A stretch of DNA of 64,000 bases from Xylophilus sp. GW821-FHT01B05 (lineage in GTDB: Bacteria; Pseudomonadota; Gammaproteobacteria; Burkholderiales; Burkholderiaceae_C), in the NCBI GenBank assembly GCA_038961845.1, contig CP152408.1, positions 1,612,001 through 1,676,000 on the forward strand. Direction: 5' to 3'. Of this stretch, positions 53,001-64,000 are shown one piece after another. The first letter of the stretch is position 1. The number at the start of each line of letters is the position of its first letter. Made by a program: the position numbers and the translations under genes. The notes below the pieces were generated by a model. The model saw only the letters and a list, made by a program, of their open reading frames with translations. It was not told the DNA's origin and did not search any database.

Positions 53001-55516
53001 CAGCCCATCTCCGCCAGCATGCGCTCGGCGCGGCTGCGCAGGCTGCCGGTGGATTCGGCCAGCACTTCTTCGATCAGGTGGCGTGCGCCATCGGCGTCGC
53101 CGATCGCGTTGAACTCTTCGGCCAGCGCAAGCTTGGTGCCCAGTGCGTCTTCGGCGGATGGCGGGGCGCTGTCCTTGGAGGCGGTTTCGGCGGCACTGTC
53201 TGTGCTGGGGCCCAGATCAAGGCTGAGCCCGTCCAGGTCGAACTCAAACGCATTGCTGGCCACTGCAGGCGCTGCGGCTGGGGTCTGGAGTGCGGGGGCT
53301 GCTGGCGGAGCGGCGATTGCGTCGTCGTCGAGCATGAAGTCGAGCGAAAAGTCGTCGTTCGTGCTCACAGCAGGCGCAGCCGGTGGTGCGGGGGCGGGAA
53401 TCGGGAAACTGGCGAAATCCAGGTCTAACGAGGGCGGTGTCACTTCTTCGGCTTTGGCGTCAGCGAGCGGCTCTGCGGCCGGTGCGGTTACGGGTGGGGT
53501 GTCGGGTAGCGGGGCGGTCACGACGGCGGCAGCCGATGCGGCGGCGGCTGCTGCCACTACCGGCACGACCAGGCGTGCTTCGGAGTCTGCTGCGCGGTAC
53601 AGCGGATTGGCGGGATCGAGCTCGCGGCCATGCGCCAGGATGCGGCCCCAGTCCTCGCCTTCGCCCTTGGTCACGCGCTGGGCATCGGTGGCCAGGGCAT
53701 TGAGGGCGGTCACGTCCTTGCGCTTGGCGTAGATGTCGGCGAGCTTGGCATGCAGGGCGGTGCGCTGAGGGTGCAGGCGCAGCGCTTCCTTCAAGATTTC
53801 CTCTGCCTGCAGGTCGCGTCCGTAGGCCAGGTAGACGTCGGCTTCGGCCAGCGGGTCCACGTCGCCGCCAGCGTCGAGCTGGCTGGGCGAGTAGGTGGTG
53901 GAGATCACCGAGGGCCGTGCATCGTTGGTGTCCACGTGCTGGCCGCCGCTGTTGCCGAAGAAGGAGTCCGGCTGCATGCGGCTTTCCAGGAAGCTGCTGT
54001 CCTGCTGTGCGGCACGGCGGCGCTTCAGCACGCGGTAGCCCACCAGGGCCAGCAGCAAGGCCGCCACCAGGCCCAGCAGGCCGAGGGTGCGGGGGTCTTC
54101 CAGCAGGCTGTTTTCTTCCGGCGCTGGGGCTGGCGGCGGGGTGACGGCTACCTTGGGGGCTGTGGCGGGCGCCGCTGCTGCGGGCGCGGGAGCGGCTTCC
54201 GGGGCTGCGGGCGTTGCCTCGGGGGCGGGTGTCGCGGCCACAGCCGCTGGTGCATTGGCGGGCGCCGGGGCTGGCGTTGCGGCCGGGGGCTCTGCCGGCG
54301 CCGCCGCGGTGGCGGCTGCGCCCAGGCGGTTGAGCTCGCTCAGGTTCTTGGACAGCTCTGCTGTGCGGGCAGCGCTGTCGCGTGCCTGGCTGGCCTGCGC
54401 CACGCGGTCGGCTTCGGCGGCGGCGCCGACCGAGCCCTTGGAGAGGGTCAGGCGGTCTGGCGTGGTGGCCGCCGGGCGGCGATCCTCGACCTCGGTCTGC
54501 ACGCTGCCGCTGGCGGCGCGCTGGGGCGTGCCAACGTCGGCGGTTGGTGCGCGGCTGGCCAGGCGACGGCGGAATTCATTGAAGTCGCGGCTCTGTGCCA
54601 CCACCATGCGGCGCGCCTCGGCGGGCGGCGTGGCGCTGGCCTGGCTGGCGTCGGGCATTTCCAGCACGGCGCCGGCACGCACGCGGTTGATGTTGTTGCC
54701 AATGAAGGCATCCGGGTTGGCCTGCAGCAGCGCGACCAGCATCTGGTCGAGCGAGACGCTGGCCGGCTTGTTGGCCGCGGCGATGCGGCCGGCCGTATCG
54801 CCTGGGCGCACCGTGACTTCTGCTGCCGGCGCGGCCCCGCGTGGCGCGGCCGACGGGGGCGGGCTTACGGGCCGGGTTGGCGTGCGGGCTGGTGCAGGCG
54901 CTGGAGGCGTGGCATTGGCAATGCTGGGGGCTGGCGCTGGCGCCGGTGCCAAGGGGGCAGGCGCGGCAAGAGGTGGCCGTGCCGGTGGTGCCGTTACGGC
55001 GACCTGCGGCGCGATCGCGGCCTGCGCGGGCGGGCGGCTGTTGGCCGGGGGGTCCAGCAGCAGGGTGTAGCTGCGCGAGACCTTGCCGCCGTTCCAGCTG
55101 GCTTCCAGCAGGATTTCAAGAAAGGGGTCGTTGATGGCGCGGGGGCTGGAGACGCGCACCACGGTGCGGCCATCCGGCCGCTGGCCTACGGTGAACTGCA
55201 GGCCGGCCAGCGCGGGGTTGTATTCCACGCCCGAACTGCGGAAGGTGGCAGCAGACGCCGGCTGGATGCTCAGCGATTCGGCTTCGCCGGCAGAGATTTC
55301 AGGGACTTCGATCTCGGCGCGCAAGGGCTCGCCCAGCGCCGATTGGATGGTCATGCGCCCCAATGCCAAGGCGCTGGCGTTGCCAGATACGACGCTGCCC
55401 AACACCAGCGCAGCGACTGCTGCAAGGCGCTGAGGGCGGGCGGCCCGACGGGGTGCCGGTACGTTCTCTCTTCCGGCTGTCCCGGCACTCATGGCCGTCC
55501 GATCTTCAATCGTCAT
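53000..55516 (-). CDS. fimV: FimV/HubP-type polar landmark protein
   Basis: A large bitopic membrane protein of 838 residues. An N-terminal signal or anchor (LAAVAALVLGSVVSGNASAL, about 30-50) is followed by the FimV core (GRMTIQSALGEPLRAEIEV) and a periplasmic Pro/Ala linker. A LysM-like peptidoglycan-binding domain (VTVRPGDTAGRIAAANK) comes next, then a long linker, a membrane segment (TLGLLGLVAALLLALVGY, about 460-480) and an acidic cytoplasmic tail. The tail has TPR-like helices and the C-terminal FimV motif (DADGARHLIEEVLAES). FimV organises cell-pole proteins and twitching pili. ATG 55516 is the preferred start; ATG 55492 is possible. Longer upstream frames lack similarity. Confidence 0.88.
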   Translation of the reverse strand: MTIEDRTAMSAGTAGRENVPAPRRAARPQRLAAVAALVLGSVVSGNASALALGRMTIQSALGEPLRAEIEVPEISAGEAESLSIQPASAATFRSSGVEYNPALAGLQFTVGQRPDGRTVVRVSSPRAINDPFLEILLEASWNGGKVSRSYTLLLDPPANSRPPAQAAIAPQVAVTAPPARPPLAAPAPLAPAPAPAPSIANATPPAPAPARTPTRPVSPPPSAAPRGAAPAAEVTVRPGDTAGRIAAANKPASVSLDQMLVALLQANPDAFIGNNINRVRAGAVLEMPDASQASATPPAEARRMVVAQSRDFNEFRRRLASRAPTADVGTPQRAASGSVQTEVEDRRPAATTPDRLTLSKGSVGAAAEADRVAQASQARDSAARTAELSKNLSELNRLGAAATAAAPAEPPAATPAPAPANAPAAVAATPAPEATPAAPEAAPAPAAAAPATAPKVAVTPPPAPAPEENSLLEDPRTLGLLGLVAALLLALVGYRVLKRRRAAQQDSSFLESRMQPDSFFGNSGGQHVDTNDARPSVISTTYSPSQLDAGGDVDPLAEADVYLAYGRDLQAEEILKEALRLHPQRTALHAKLADIYAKRKDVTALNALATDAQRVTKGEGEDWGRILAHGRELDPANPLYRAADSEARLVVPVVAAAAAASAAAVVTAPLPDTPPVTAPAAEPLADAKAEEVTPPSLDLDFASFPIPAPAPPAAPAVSTNDDFSLDFMLDDDAIAAPPAAPALQTPAAAPAVASNAFEFDLDGLSLDLGPSTDSAAETASKDSAPPSAEDALGTKLALAEEFNAIGDADGARHLIEEVLAESTGSLRSRAERMLAEMG

Positions 55517-55670
55517 GTCGTTACAAGCCCTCACACTGCTTATGCAGCGAGGCACCATAGCATCAATGATTTTTCGTGACAAGGCGACGGCCCGCCGCCG
55601 CGAGGCCCTGTTCACACGGAAGCGCAGCGGGTGCCCACTTTGTGGTTCCGCTGCAACGCAGCATGCGCGC

Positions 55671-56789
55671 TCAGGCGCCCAGCAGAATGCGCAGCATGCG
55701 GCGCAGCGGTTCGGCCGCGCCCCACAGCAGTTGGTCGCCAATCACGAAGGCCGAGATGTATTCCGGTCCCTGGTTGAGCTTGCGCACCCGGCCCACACCG
55801 ATCTCCAGCCCGCCCGTGACGGCAGCCGGCGTCAGTTCCTTGACGGTGATGGCGCGATCGTTCGGCACCCACTTCACCCAGGGGTTGCCGGACTTGATGA
55901 TGGCTTCGATCTCGGCCAGCGGCAGGTCGCGCTTGAGCTTGATGGTCAGCGCCAGGCTGTGGCAGCGCATGGCACCGATGCGCACGCACAGGCCATCGAC
56001 CGGGATCACGGCGGGGGTGTCGAGGATCTTGTTGACCTCGGCCTGGCCCTTCCACTCTTCCTTGGACTGGCCGTTTTCCAGCTGGGCGTCGATCCAGGGG
56101 ATCAGGCCGCCGGCCAGCGGCGCGCCGAAGTATTCGGTCGGGACGTCCTGGCGGATGGTCTGCGCGACCTTGCGGTCGATGTCGAGGATGGCCGACGACG
56201 GCGTGGCGAGTTCTTCTGCCACGGCGCCGTGTACCACGCCCATGCCCTTGAGCAGTTCGCGCATGTGGTTGGCGCCGCCACCCGAGGCCGCCTGGTAGGT
56301 CATGGAGCTGACCCACTCGACCAGGCCAGCCTTGAACAGGCCGCCCACGCCCATCAGCAGGATGGAGTTGGTGCAGTTGCCGCCGATGTAGTTCTTGACG
56401 CCCTTGGCCAGCGCCGAGCGGATCACGCCGTCATTGACCGGGTCGAGCACGATGACCGCGTCGTCCTTCATGCGCAGGGTAGAGGCGGCGTCGATCCAGT
56501 AGCCGCTCCAGCCGGCGGCGCGCAGCTTGGGATAGACCTCGGTGGTGTAGTCGCCGCCCTGGGCCGTGATGATGATGTCGCAGCGCTTCAGGGCGTCGAT
56601 GTCGTGCGCGTCCTGCAGCACGGTTTCCTTCTTGGCCTGCGCCGGGGCCTTGCCGCCGGCGTTGGAGGTGGAGAAGAAAACCGGCTCGATGACGTCGAAA
56701 TCGCCTTCGGCCTGCATGCGGTCGATCAGCACCGAGCCGACCATGCCGCGCCAGCCAACCAGTCCTACGAGATTGCCTACCTTGCTCAT
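55671..56789 (-). CDS. asd: Aspartate-semialdehyde dehydrogenase
   Basis: The enzyme reduces aspartyl phosphate to the semialdehyde for lysine, threonine, methionine and diaminopimelate synthesis. The protein has 372 residues. The NADP motif is [15 protein letters not shown], the active cysteine lies in [16 protein letters not shown], and the catalytic histidine in [14 protein letters not shown]. The [10 protein letters not shown] segment is typical of the gamma/beta-proteobacterial form. ATG 56789 is chosen; a GTG one codon earlier exists. It lies between leuB and fimV, as in other Burkholderiales. Confidence 0.96.
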   Translation of the reverse strand: MSKVGNLVGLVGWRGMVGSVLIDRMQAEGDFDVIEPVFFSTSNAGGKAPAQAKKETVLQDAHDIDALKRCDIIITAQGGDYTTEVYPKLRAAGWSGYWIDAASTLRMKDDAVIVLDPVNDGVIRSALAKGVKNYIGGNCTNSILLMGVGGLFKAGLVEWVSSMTYQAASGGGANHMRELLKGMGVVHGAVAEELATPSSAILDIDRKVAQTIRQDVPTEYFGAPLAGGLIPWIDAQLENGQSKEEWKGQAEVNKILDTPAVIPVDGLCVRIGAMRCHSLALTIKLKRDLPLAEIEAIIKSGNPWVKWVPNDRAITVKELTPAAVTGGLEIGVGRVRKLNQGPEYISAFVIGDQLLWGAAEPLRRMLRILLGA

Positions 56790-56884
56790 CACATTGCCCT
56801 TTGCATCAAAAACAGAAAGTGGGGGAGAACCTGTTTTCGCCCGGCTCGTGCGGCCGGGGAGGGGGCGCGACGAACCGGGCTGTA

Positions 56885-57979
56885 TCAGCCTTTAATGGTC
56901 GTCTTGGTGATTGCTGCGACGACGGCGTCGCCCATCTCGCGGGTGCCGACCTTGGTCGTACCGGCAGAGAAGATGTCCGCAGTGCGCAGCCCCTGGGCAA
57001 GCACAGCCTGCACCGCGGACTCGATACGGTCGGCGGCGTCGGCTTGTTGGAGGGAGAAGCGGAGCATCATGGCAGCGGACAGTATTGTAGCCAAAGGATT
57101 GGCAATGCCCTTGCCCGCGATGTCCGGCGCGCTGCCGTGGCTGGGCTCGTACAGGCCCTGGTTCTTGCTGTTCAGGCTGGCCGAGGGCAGCATGCCGATG
57201 GAGCCGGTGAGCATGGCGGCTTCGTCCGAGAGGATGTCGCCGAACATGTTGCCGGTGACCACCACGTCGAACTTCTTCGGTGCCTTGACCAGCTGCATGG
57301 CGGCGTTGTCGACATACATGTGGTCAAGCTCGACGTCCGGGTACTCCTTGCCGACCTCGGTCACCACGTCTTTCCAGAACTGGAAGGTTTCCAGCACGTT
57401 GGCCTTGTCCACGCTGGTCACGCGCTTGCTGCGCTTGCGTGCGGCCTGGAAGGCGACGTGGGCGATGCGCTCGATCTCGGGGCGCGAATAGCGCATGGTG
57501 TCGAAGGCTTCTTCGGCGCCGGGGAAGTGGCCGTCGGTGGCAATGCGGCGGCCGCGCGGCTGGCCGAAGTAGATGTCGCCGGTCAGCTCACGGATGATGA
57601 GGATGTCCAGCCCGGCGATCAGCTCGGGCTTGAGGCTGGAGGCGCCCACCAGTTGCTCGTAGCAGATGGCCGGGCGGAAGTTGGCGAACAGGCCCAGGTG
57701 CTTGCGCAGGCCGAGGATGGCCTGCTCGGGGCGCAGCGGGCGGTCCAGCTTGTCGTACTTCCAGTCGCCCACGGCGCCAAACAGGATGGCGTCGGCCGAC
57801 TTGGCCAGGTTCAGCGTGCTGTCGGGCAGCGGGTGGCCGTGCGCCTCGTAGGCGGCGCCGCCGACCACGGCGGTTTCCAGCTCCAGTGGCAGGTCGAGGA
57901 CGTTCAGGACCTTGACCGCTTCAGCGACGATTTCGGTGCCGATGCCGTCACCCGGGAGAACTGCGATTTTCATACTCAT
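56885..57979 (-). CDS. leuB: 3-isopropylmalate dehydrogenase
   Basis: The enzyme oxidises and decarboxylates 3-isopropylmalate with NAD+ in leucine synthesis. The protein has 364 residues. [19 protein letters not shown] begins the fold, [14 protein letters not shown] is the substrate loop, and [15 protein letters not shown] is the signature. Two methionines are possible starts (57979 and 57973). A family 1 repeat fills the gap between leuD and leuB. Confidence 0.97.
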   Translation of the reverse strand: MSMKIAVLPGDGIGTEIVAEAVKVLNVLDLPLELETAVVGGAAYEAHGHPLPDSTLNLAKSADAILFGAVGDWKYDKLDRPLRPEQAILGLRKHLGLFANFRPAICYEQLVGASSLKPELIAGLDILIIRELTGDIYFGQPRGRRIATDGHFPGAEEAFDTMRYSRPEIERIAHVAFQAARKRSKRVTSVDKANVLETFQFWKDVVTEVGKEYPDVELDHMYVDNAAMQLVKAPKKFDVVVTGNMFGDILSDEAAMLTGSIGMLPSASLNSKNQGLYEPSHGSAPDIAGKGIANPLATILSAAMMLRFSLQQADAADRIESAVQAVLAQGLRTADIFSAGTTKVGTREMGDAVVAAITKTTIKG

Positions 57980-57992
57980 TGCTGTTTGCTCA

Positions 57993-58055
57993 GTTTTTTA
58001 TAGCTATAAGCCTAGTCTGCACCTGGGCTAATGCCACTTTTCGTTAAAAATTCTT
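57993..58055 (+). repeat. Dispersed repeat family 1, copy between leuB and leuD
   Basis: GTTTTTTATAGCTATAAGCC, TAGTCTGCACCTGGGCTAAT and GCCACTTTTCGTTAAAAATT are adjacent segments. The arms AGCCTAG/CTGGGCT pair with one G-U. The leuD stop codon TAA (complement of 58054-58056) lies at the repeat edge. The central loop is inverted compared with the 42359 copy. Confidence 0.75.
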
Positions 58056-58704
58056 AACCCACCATGGTGTGCGCAAGCCAGGGCTTGCTGGCCAGGCGCT
58101 CGGCCTCGAAGGCCTTGATCTTGTCCGTGTGCCGCAGCGTCAGGCCGATGTCGTCAAAGCCGTTCAACAGGCAGTAGCGGCGGAAGGCGTTGACCTCGAA
58201 GGCGATCTCTTCGCCCTGAGGTTTGACGATGACCTGGCGCTCCAGGTCGATGGTGAGCTGGTAGCCGGGGAAGGCCAGCGCTTCGTCGAACAGTTGGGCC
58301 ACGGTGGCCTCGGGCAGCACGATGGGCAGCAGGCCGTTCTTGAAGCTGTTGTTGAAGAAGATGTCGGCAAAGCTCGGCGCCAGGATGGTGCGGAAGCCGT
58401 ACTGGTCCAGCGCCCAGGGCGCGTGCTCGCGGCTGGAGCCGCAGCCGAAGTTCTTGCGCGCCAGCAGGACGGAGGCGCCTTGGTAGCGCGGCTGGTTCAG
58501 TACGAAGTCGGGGTTGGGTTTGCGGCTGGCCGGGTCTTGACCGGGCTCGCCGTGGTCCAGGTAGCGCCATTCGTCGAACAGGTTCACGCCAAAGCCGGTC
58601 TTCTTGATCGACTTCAGGAACTGCTTGGGGATGATGGCGTCGGTGTCGACGTTCTCGCGGTCCATCGGGGCCACGAGGCCTTGGTGCACGGTGAATTTCT
58701 GCAT
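58054..58704 (-). CDS. leuD: 3-isopropylmalate dehydratase small subunit
   Basis: The swivelling small subunit (216 residues) of isopropylmalate isomerase pairs with LeuC. The start [27 protein letters not shown] includes the family signature (given in part). [19 protein letters not shown] is the conserved loop reaching the iron-sulfur active site. GGAGA precedes ATG 58704 by seven bases. Only 14 bases separate it from leuC; an entericidin-like gene sometimes found at this position in Burkholderia is absent. Confidence 0.97.
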   Translation of the reverse strand: MQKFTVHQGLVAPMDRENVDTDAIIPKQFLKSIKKTGFGVNLFDEWRYLDHGEPGQDPASRKPNPDFVLNQPRYQGASVLLARKNFGCGSSREHAPWALDQYGFRTILAPSFADIFFNNSFKNGLLPIVLPEATVAQLFDEALAFPGYQLTIDLERQVIVKPQGEEIAFEVNAFRRYCLLNGFDDIGLTLRHTDKIKAFEAERLASKPWLAHTMVG

Positions 58705-58718
58705 GCTGTGTCTCCGGT

Positions 58719-60140
58719 TCAGGCGAAGGTGCGGATGTCGACGAAATGGCCGTGCACGGCGGCCGCTGCCGCCATCGCCGGGCTCACCAGGTGGGTGCGC
58801 CCGCCCGCGCCTTGCCGGCCTTCGAAGTTGCGGTTGCTGGTGGAGGCGCAGCGCTCGCCGGGTTCCAGCCGGTCGGCGTTCATGGCCAGGCACATCGAGC
58901 AGCCGGGCTCGCGCCATTCAAAGCCGGCGGCCTTGAAGATCTCGTGCAGGCCTTCGCGCTCGGCCTGCTCCTTCACCAGGCCGGAGCCGGGCACGACCAT
59001 GGCCACCTTGATGTTCTTGGCGACTTTCTGGCCCAGTTTCTTGACCACGGCGGCGGCTTCGCGCATGTCCTCGATGCGGCTGTTGGTGCAAGAGCCGATG
59101 AAGATCTTGTCGACATAGATGTCGTTCAGCGCCTTGCCTGGCTCCAGGCCCATGTAGGTCAGCGCGCGCTCAATGGCGCCGCGCTTGTTGGCGTCTTTTT
59201 CCTTGTCCGGATCGGGCGTGCGCGCGTCTATGCCCAGCACCATTTCGGGCGAGGTGCCCCAGGTGACCTGCGGCACGATCTGGCTGGCGTCGAGCTCGAC
59301 CACGGTGTCGAACTTGGCGTCGGCATCGGAGTGCAGCGTCTTCCAGTAGGCCGCTGCCTGGTCCCATTCCACGCCGGTGGGCGAGAGCGGGCGGCCACGC
59401 ACGTAGTCGATGGTTTTTTGGTCCACCGCCACCAGGCCGGCGCGGGCGCCGGCTTCGATCGCCATGTTGCAGACCGTCATGCGGCCTTCCATGCTCAGCG
59501 CGCGGATGGCCGCGCCGCCAAATTCGATGGTGTAGCCGGTGCCGCCGGCGGTGCCGATCTTGCCGATGATGGCCAGCACGATGTCCTTGGCGGTCACGCC
59601 ATTGGCCAGCGTGCCTTCCACCTTCACCAGCAGGTTCTTGGCCTTCTTGGCGAGCAGGGTTTGCGTGGCCATGACGTGCTCGACCTCGCTGGTGCCGATG
59701 CCGTGCGCCAGCGCGCCGAAGGCGCCGTGGGTGGAGGTGTGCGAGTCGCCGCAGACCACGGTCATGCCGGGCAGGGTGGCGCCGTTCTCTGGGCCGATCA
59801 CGTGCACGATGCCCTGGCGCTTGTGCAGGAAGGGGAAGAAGGCCGCCGCGCCGTACTGGGCGATGTTCTTGTCGAGCGTGGTGACCTGCTCTTTGCTGAT
59901 CGGGTCGGTGATGCCGTCGTAGCCGCGCTCCCAGCCGGTGGTGGGCGTGTTGTGGTCGGCGGTGGCGACGATGGAGCTCACGCGCCAGACCTTGCGGCCG
60001 GCCTCGCGCAGGCCTTCGAAGGCCTGCGGGCTGGTGACTTCATGCACCAGGTGCCGGTCGATGTAGAGCACCGCGGTGCCGTCTTCTTCGGTGTGGACGA
60101 CGTGTTCGTCCCAGATCTTGTCGTAGAGGGTGCGTCCCAT
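58719..60140 (-). CDS. leuC: 3-isopropylmalate dehydratase large subunit
   Basis: A 473-residue aconitase-family enzyme that interconverts 2- and 3-isopropylmalate with a [4Fe-4S] cluster. The cluster cysteines lie in [13 protein letters not shown] and [31 protein letters not shown] and the start [15 protein letters not shown] are diagnostic. It is the first structural leu gene and lies 31 bases after a LysR gene on the same strand. No leucine leader peptide is visible. Confidence 0.97.
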   Translation of the reverse strand: MGRTLYDKIWDEHVVHTEEDGTAVLYIDRHLVHEVTSPQAFEGLREAGRKVWRVSSIVATADHNTPTTGWERGYDGITDPISKEQVTTLDKNIAQYGAAAFFPFLHKRQGIVHVIGPENGATLPGMTVVCGDSHTSTHGAFGALAHGIGTSEVEHVMATQTLLAKKAKNLLVKVEGTLANGVTAKDIVLAIIGKIGTAGGTGYTIEFGGAAIRALSMEGRMTVCNMAIEAGARAGLVAVDQKTIDYVRGRPLSPTGVEWDQAAAYWKTLHSDADAKFDTVVELDASQIVPQVTWGTSPEMVLGIDARTPDPDKEKDANKRGAIERALTYMGLEPGKALNDIYVDKIFIGSCTNSRIEDMREAAAVVKKLGQKVAKNIKVAMVVPGSGLVKEQAEREGLHEIFKAAGFEWREPGCSMCLAMNADRLEPGERCASTSNRNFEGRQGAGGRTHLVSPAMAAAAAVHGHFVDIRTFA

Positions 60141-60171
60141 GGTGGAGTCTCTTGCTTTCGTGGGGTGGAAA

Positions 60172-61110
60172 TTATGGTGTGCTTGCGCTGGTCAGGTGCT
60201 CGACCAGCATGCGTGCGGTGGTGGGTAGCGCGTCGAAATCGCGTGCCACCAGTTGTAGTTCGCGCTGCGCCCAGGCGTCGGTCAGCGGCACGGCGCGGAG
60301 CCGGCCCACGCCCTGCATCAGGGTGAAGGCGCGCTCGGGCAGCACGCCTATGCCCAGGCCGTTGTCGATCATGCGGCACATGGCGTCCAGGCCGGTGACG
60401 CGGATGCGCAGCTTGAGCGTGCGGCCTGCGGCCGCGGCGGCCTGCTGCATGGCCAGGCTCAGGCTGCTGTGCGCCTGCAGGCTGACGATGTCGTAGTCCA
60501 GTGCGTCTTCAAAAGCAATGGCGGAGCGGCCGGCCAGCGCATGGCCCTGCGGCACCACCAGCACCAGTTGGTCGGGGCGGTAGCTGCGGCGCTGCAGCGT
60601 CTCGGCGACACCATTGGCGCCGCCGCCAGTGGGTAGGCGGCAGATGCCGATGTCGGCTGCGCCCTGGCGCACGGCGTCGAGCACTTCGCTGCTGAGGTGT
60701 TCTTCGAGGTCGATCTTGACCTCGGGGTGCGCACGTGCGAACGAGCCCAGGTCTTCGGGCAAAAACTGCACGATGGCCGAAATGTTGGCGTGGATGCGCA
60801 CATGGCCGCGCACGCCGCCCGCGTACTCCTGCAGCTCGCCCTGCATCTTCTCCAGCCCGTAGAGCAGGCTGCGCGCGTGGTGCAGCAGGCTGTCGCCGGC
60901 GGCGGTCAGGCGCACGCCGCGGCTGTGGCGTTCCAGCAGCGGCGCGCCAACGGTGGCTTCAAGGTCGGACAGGCGCTTGCTGACGGCCGATGCCGCAATG
61001 AACTCCTGCTCGGCCGCGCGCCCGATGCTGCCCTGCTCGCACACCGCCACGAAGAGCTGGAGCGAGGTCAGGTCGATGCGGCGCGCAAAGCTGCGGTCGA
61101 GGGAGTTCAT
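60172..61110 (-). CDS. LysR-family transcriptional regulator upstream of leuC
   Basis: The protein has 312 residues. The helix-turn-helix reads [20 protein letters not shown] (about 27-46), and the effector domain begins near 95 ([20 protein letters not shown]). It ends 31 bases before leuC on the same strand, so it may be cotranscribed with the leucine genes. LysR proteins often regulate their neighbours, but usually divergent ones, so regulation of leu genes is only a suggestion. No clear T-N11-A box was identified in the 246 bases upstream. Confidence 0.9.
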   Translation of the reverse strand: MNSLDRSFARRIDLTSLQLFVAVCEQGSIGRAAEQEFIAASAVSKRLSDLEATVGAPLLERHSRGVRLTAAGDSLLHHARSLLYGLEKMQGELQEYAGGVRGHVRIHANISAIVQFLPEDLGSFARAHPEVKIDLEEHLSSEVLDAVRQGAADIGICRLPTGGGANGVAETLQRRSYRPDQLVLVVPQGHALAGRSAIAFEDALDYDIVSLQAHSSLSLAMQQAAAAAGRTLKLRIRVTGLDAMCRMIDNGLGIGVLPERAFTLMQGVGRLRAVPLTDAWAQRELQLVARDFDALPTTARMLVEHLTSASTP

Positions 61111-61234
61111 GGGGTTTATGTGTCGTGGCCATCGTGTCTGGCGACGTGGGCTGTATTTTCCCCCTTAAAAATGCCCTTTGTCGTCGTGGTATGCGATGGC
61201 AGCTATGCCGCTCGCCGTCGGCTGCGACAGAAGT

Positions 61235-61300
61235 TTTTAAGCCTTTTAGGCCTCTAGCCCTTGCTGCACCTGGGCATGTAGCTATCAATTCAGGAGTTGC
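61235..61300 (-). repeat. Dispersed repeat family 1, copy before the dnaJ terminator
   Basis: In reverse complement: CTCCTGAATTGATAGCTACA, TGCCCAGGTGCAGCAAGGGC and TAGAGGCCTAAAAGGCTTAA in succession. It shares 21 bases exactly with the copy in dinB and CAGGTG(C/T)AG(C/T)AAGGGCTA with the nagZ copy. It lies in the LysR-dnaJ intergenic region. Confidence 0.75.
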
Positions 61301-61303
61301 GAA

Positions 61304-61334
61304 TAAAAAAGCCCGCCGTGGTCACGGCGGGCTT
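61304..61334 (-). terminator. Rho-independent terminator after dnaJ
   Basis: On the minus strand AAGCCCGCCGTG and CACGGCGGGCTT form a twelve-pair stem with a two-base centre, followed by a U run (complement of 61304-61310). It lies about 23 bases after the dnaJ stop. Confidence 0.92.
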
Positions 61335-61356
61335 TGGGCTGGGCCTGGGGCGGGCT

Positions 61357-62505
61357 TTAGCTAAACAAGTTCTTCAGCTTGTCCGTCCAGCTTTCGCCGT
61401 TGGGTGAGTGCCGGCCGCCGCCCTTCTTCAGGGACTCGTCCAACTCCTTCAGCAGCTTGCGCTGGTGCTCGGTCAGCTTGACCGGCGTCTCTACCGCGAT
61501 GTGGCAGTACAGGTCGCCGGGGTAGCTGGCGCGCACGCCCTTGATGCCCTTGCCGCGCAGGCGGAACTGCTTGCCGGCCTGGGTGCCTTCGGGGATGTCG
61601 ATGGCGGCCTTGCCGCCGATGGTCGGCACCTCGATCTCGCCGCCGAGCGCGGCGGTGATGAAGCTCACCGGCACCTGGCAGTGCAGGTCGTCGCCGTCGC
61701 GCTCGAAGATCTCGTGCTTCTTCACGCGGATCTCGATGTACAGATCGCCCGAGGGCCCGCCATTGGTGCCGGGCTCGCCGTTGCCGGTGCTGCGGATGCG
61801 CATGCCGTCGTCGATGCCTTCGGGGATGCGTACTTCGAGCGTCTTCTGGCGCTTGATCTTGCCCTGGCCATGGCAGGCGGTGCAGGGCTCGGGAATGATC
61901 TTGCCGGTGCCGCGGCATTGTGGGCAGGTCTGCTGCACGCTGAAGAAGCCCTGGCGCACCTGCACCGAGCCGGCACCGTTGCAGGTGGTGCAGGTGATTG
62001 GCTTGGTGCCGGGCTTGGCGCCGCTGCCGTGGCAGGTGTCGCAGTTGTCCCAGGTGGGGATGCGGATCTGCGCGTCCTTGCCCTTGGCGGCTTCCTCCAG
62101 CGTGATTTCCATCGCGTAGCTGAGGTCGCCGCCACGGTAGACCTGCCGGCCACCGGCCGCGCCGGCCCGGCCGCGCTGCTGCTGGCCAAACATGTCGCCG
62201 AAGATGTCGCCAAAGGCCTCGGCGAAGCCGCCAAAGCCTTCCGCGCCAGCGCCGCCCGGGCCGCGCATGTTCGGGTCCACGCCGGCGTGGCCGTACTGGT
62301 CGTAGGCGGCCCGCTTTTGCGCGTCGGAGAGCATTTCGTAGGCCTCTTTGGCCTCTTTGAACTTCTCTTCGGCAGCCTTGCTCGCGTCACCCTGGTTGCG
62401 GTCCGGGTGATGCTTCATCGCGAGCTTGCGATACGCCTTCTTGATGTCTTCTTCGCTTGCGTTTTTCGCAAGGCCGAGGACCTCGTAGTAATCTCTTTTC
62501 GCCAT
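61357..62505 (-). CDS. dnaJ: Chaperone protein DnaJ (Hsp40)
   Basis: A 382-residue co-chaperone that stimulates DnaK ATPase and binds unfolded proteins. The J domain (about 5-70) has the HPD motif in [10 protein letters not shown] Gly/Phe-rich linker follows. The zinc region has all four repeats: [24 protein letters not shown] and CTACHGQG. The C-terminal substrate domains end near residue 350. ATG 62505 follows GGAAAAG; an in-frame TTG nine bases earlier is ignored. It follows dnaK with an 81-base gap containing a hairpin. Confidence 0.97.
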   Translation of the reverse strand: MAKRDYYEVLGLAKNASEEDIKKAYRKLAMKHHPDRNQGDASKAAEEKFKEAKEAYEMLSDAQKRAAYDQYGHAGVDPNMRGPGGAGAEGFGGFAEAFGDIFGDMFGQQQRGRAGAAGGRQVYRGGDLSYAMEITLEEAAKGKDAQIRIPTWDNCDTCHGSGAKPGTKPITCTTCNGAGSVQVRQGFFSVQQTCPQCRGTGKIIPEPCTACHGQGKIKRQKTLEVRIPEGIDDGMRIRSTGNGEPGTNGGPSGDLYIEIRVKKHEIFERDGDDLHCQVPVSFITAALGGEIEVPTIGGKAAIDIPEGTQAGKQFRLRGKGIKGVRASYPGDLYCHIAVETPVKLTEHQRKLLKELDESLKKGGGRHSPNGESWTDKLKNLFS

Positions 62506-62535
62506 CTTTTCCAAGCCTGCTCACTGGAACGGGAA

Positions 62536-62570
62536 CGCCGCGCCGGCCCTTTTCAGAACCCTGCGCGGCG
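62536..62570 (-). other. Hairpin between dnaK and dnaJ
   Basis: CGCCGCGC (62536-62543) and GCGCGGCG (62563-62570) form an eight-pair GC stem around a 19-base loop in the dnaK-dnaJ spacer. There is no U-tract. It may stabilise the dnaK message or be an RNase site that sets the DnaK:DnaJ ratio. Confidence 0.45.
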
Positions 62571-62586
62571 CATCGAGGGGGCTTGC

Positions 62587-64000
<1,414 letters not shown>

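Noticed and set aside
53630..55579. Long plus-strand frames antisense to fimV
   Set aside because: They are shadows of the low-complexity FimV coding sequence; the composition is typical of antisense frames.
55491..57491. 666-codon plus-strand frame antisense to asd and leuB
   Set aside because: It crosses two well-supported minus-strand genes and has no family similarity.
60141..60171. Leucine leader peptide/attenuator before leuC
   Set aside because: Only 31 bases, with no run of Leu codons and no terminator hairpin.

Overview
The window is an ordinary, very gene-dense chromosomal stretch from a high-GC betaproteobacterium, most likely a member of the Comamonadaceae (Acidovorax/Variovorax-like). 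The evidence is the protein families, the Burkholderiales gene orders (maf-yceD-rpmF-plsX-fab; rpoE-rseA-rseB-mucD-lepA-lepB-rnc-era-recO-pdxJ-acpS-nagZ; leuC-leuD-leuB-asd-fimV-truA-trpF-trpB-trpA-accD) and short dispersed repeats of a kind I associate with this family. I see no rRNA, tRNA, CRISPR array, prophage or insertion sequence.

Layout. 1-10.7 kb: accessory and small housekeeping genes (a membrane diguanylate cyclase, a beta-propeller-like lipoprotein, a secreted alpha/beta hydrolase with a divergent LysR regulator, DNA polymerase IV, a histidine-kinase-like protein with its receiver partner, queF, a prolyl-4-hydroxylase-like oxygenase, yaaA). 10.8-17.8 kb: rne on the minus strand, divergent from rluC, a HAD phosphatase, a Rieske protein and sppA. 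17.8-22.5 kb: a MarR/MFS efflux pair with a visible operator, then a second MFS gene, a methyltransferase and maf on the other strand. 22.5-29 kb: the type II fatty acid synthesis cluster yceD-rpmF-plsX-fabH-fabD-fabG-acpP-fabF. 29-33.6 kb: the envelope-stress cluster rpoE-rseA-rseB-mucD. 34-42.4 kb: translation, secretion, RNA processing and cofactor genes lepA-lepB-DUF4845-rnc-era-recO-pdxJ-acpS-nagZ. 42.5-48.3 kb: a REC-GGDEF protein, a proline-rich WXXGXW lipoprotein, lysS, a LON-domain protein and a YggT protein. 48.4-61.1 kb (minus strand): a LysR gene, then leucine, aspartate-family and tryptophan biosynthesis interleaved with fimV and truA and ending in accD. 61.3-64 kb: dnaJ and the 3' part of dnaK.

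How the genes work together. AccD, PlsX, FabH, FabD, FabG, AcpP, FabF and AcpS (which activates AcpP) supply most of fatty acid and phospholipid precursor synthesis. RpoE, RseA, RseB and the MucD protease form the periplasmic stress circuit. LepB and SppA handle signal peptides. RNase E, RNase III, Era, RluC and YceD concern rRNA and mRNA maturation.

The most unusual content is not a gene. The roughly 470-base interval before lepA holds six DnaA-box-like 9-mers at about 11-base spacing, an inverted repeat, and a hairpin plus strong terminator that looks like a small RNA or leader. Two families of dispersed repeats sit in gene junctions and have been absorbed into coding sequence in several places: the DinB C-terminus, the Era and SppA N-termini, the fabH stop codon and the acpS ribosome-binding region.
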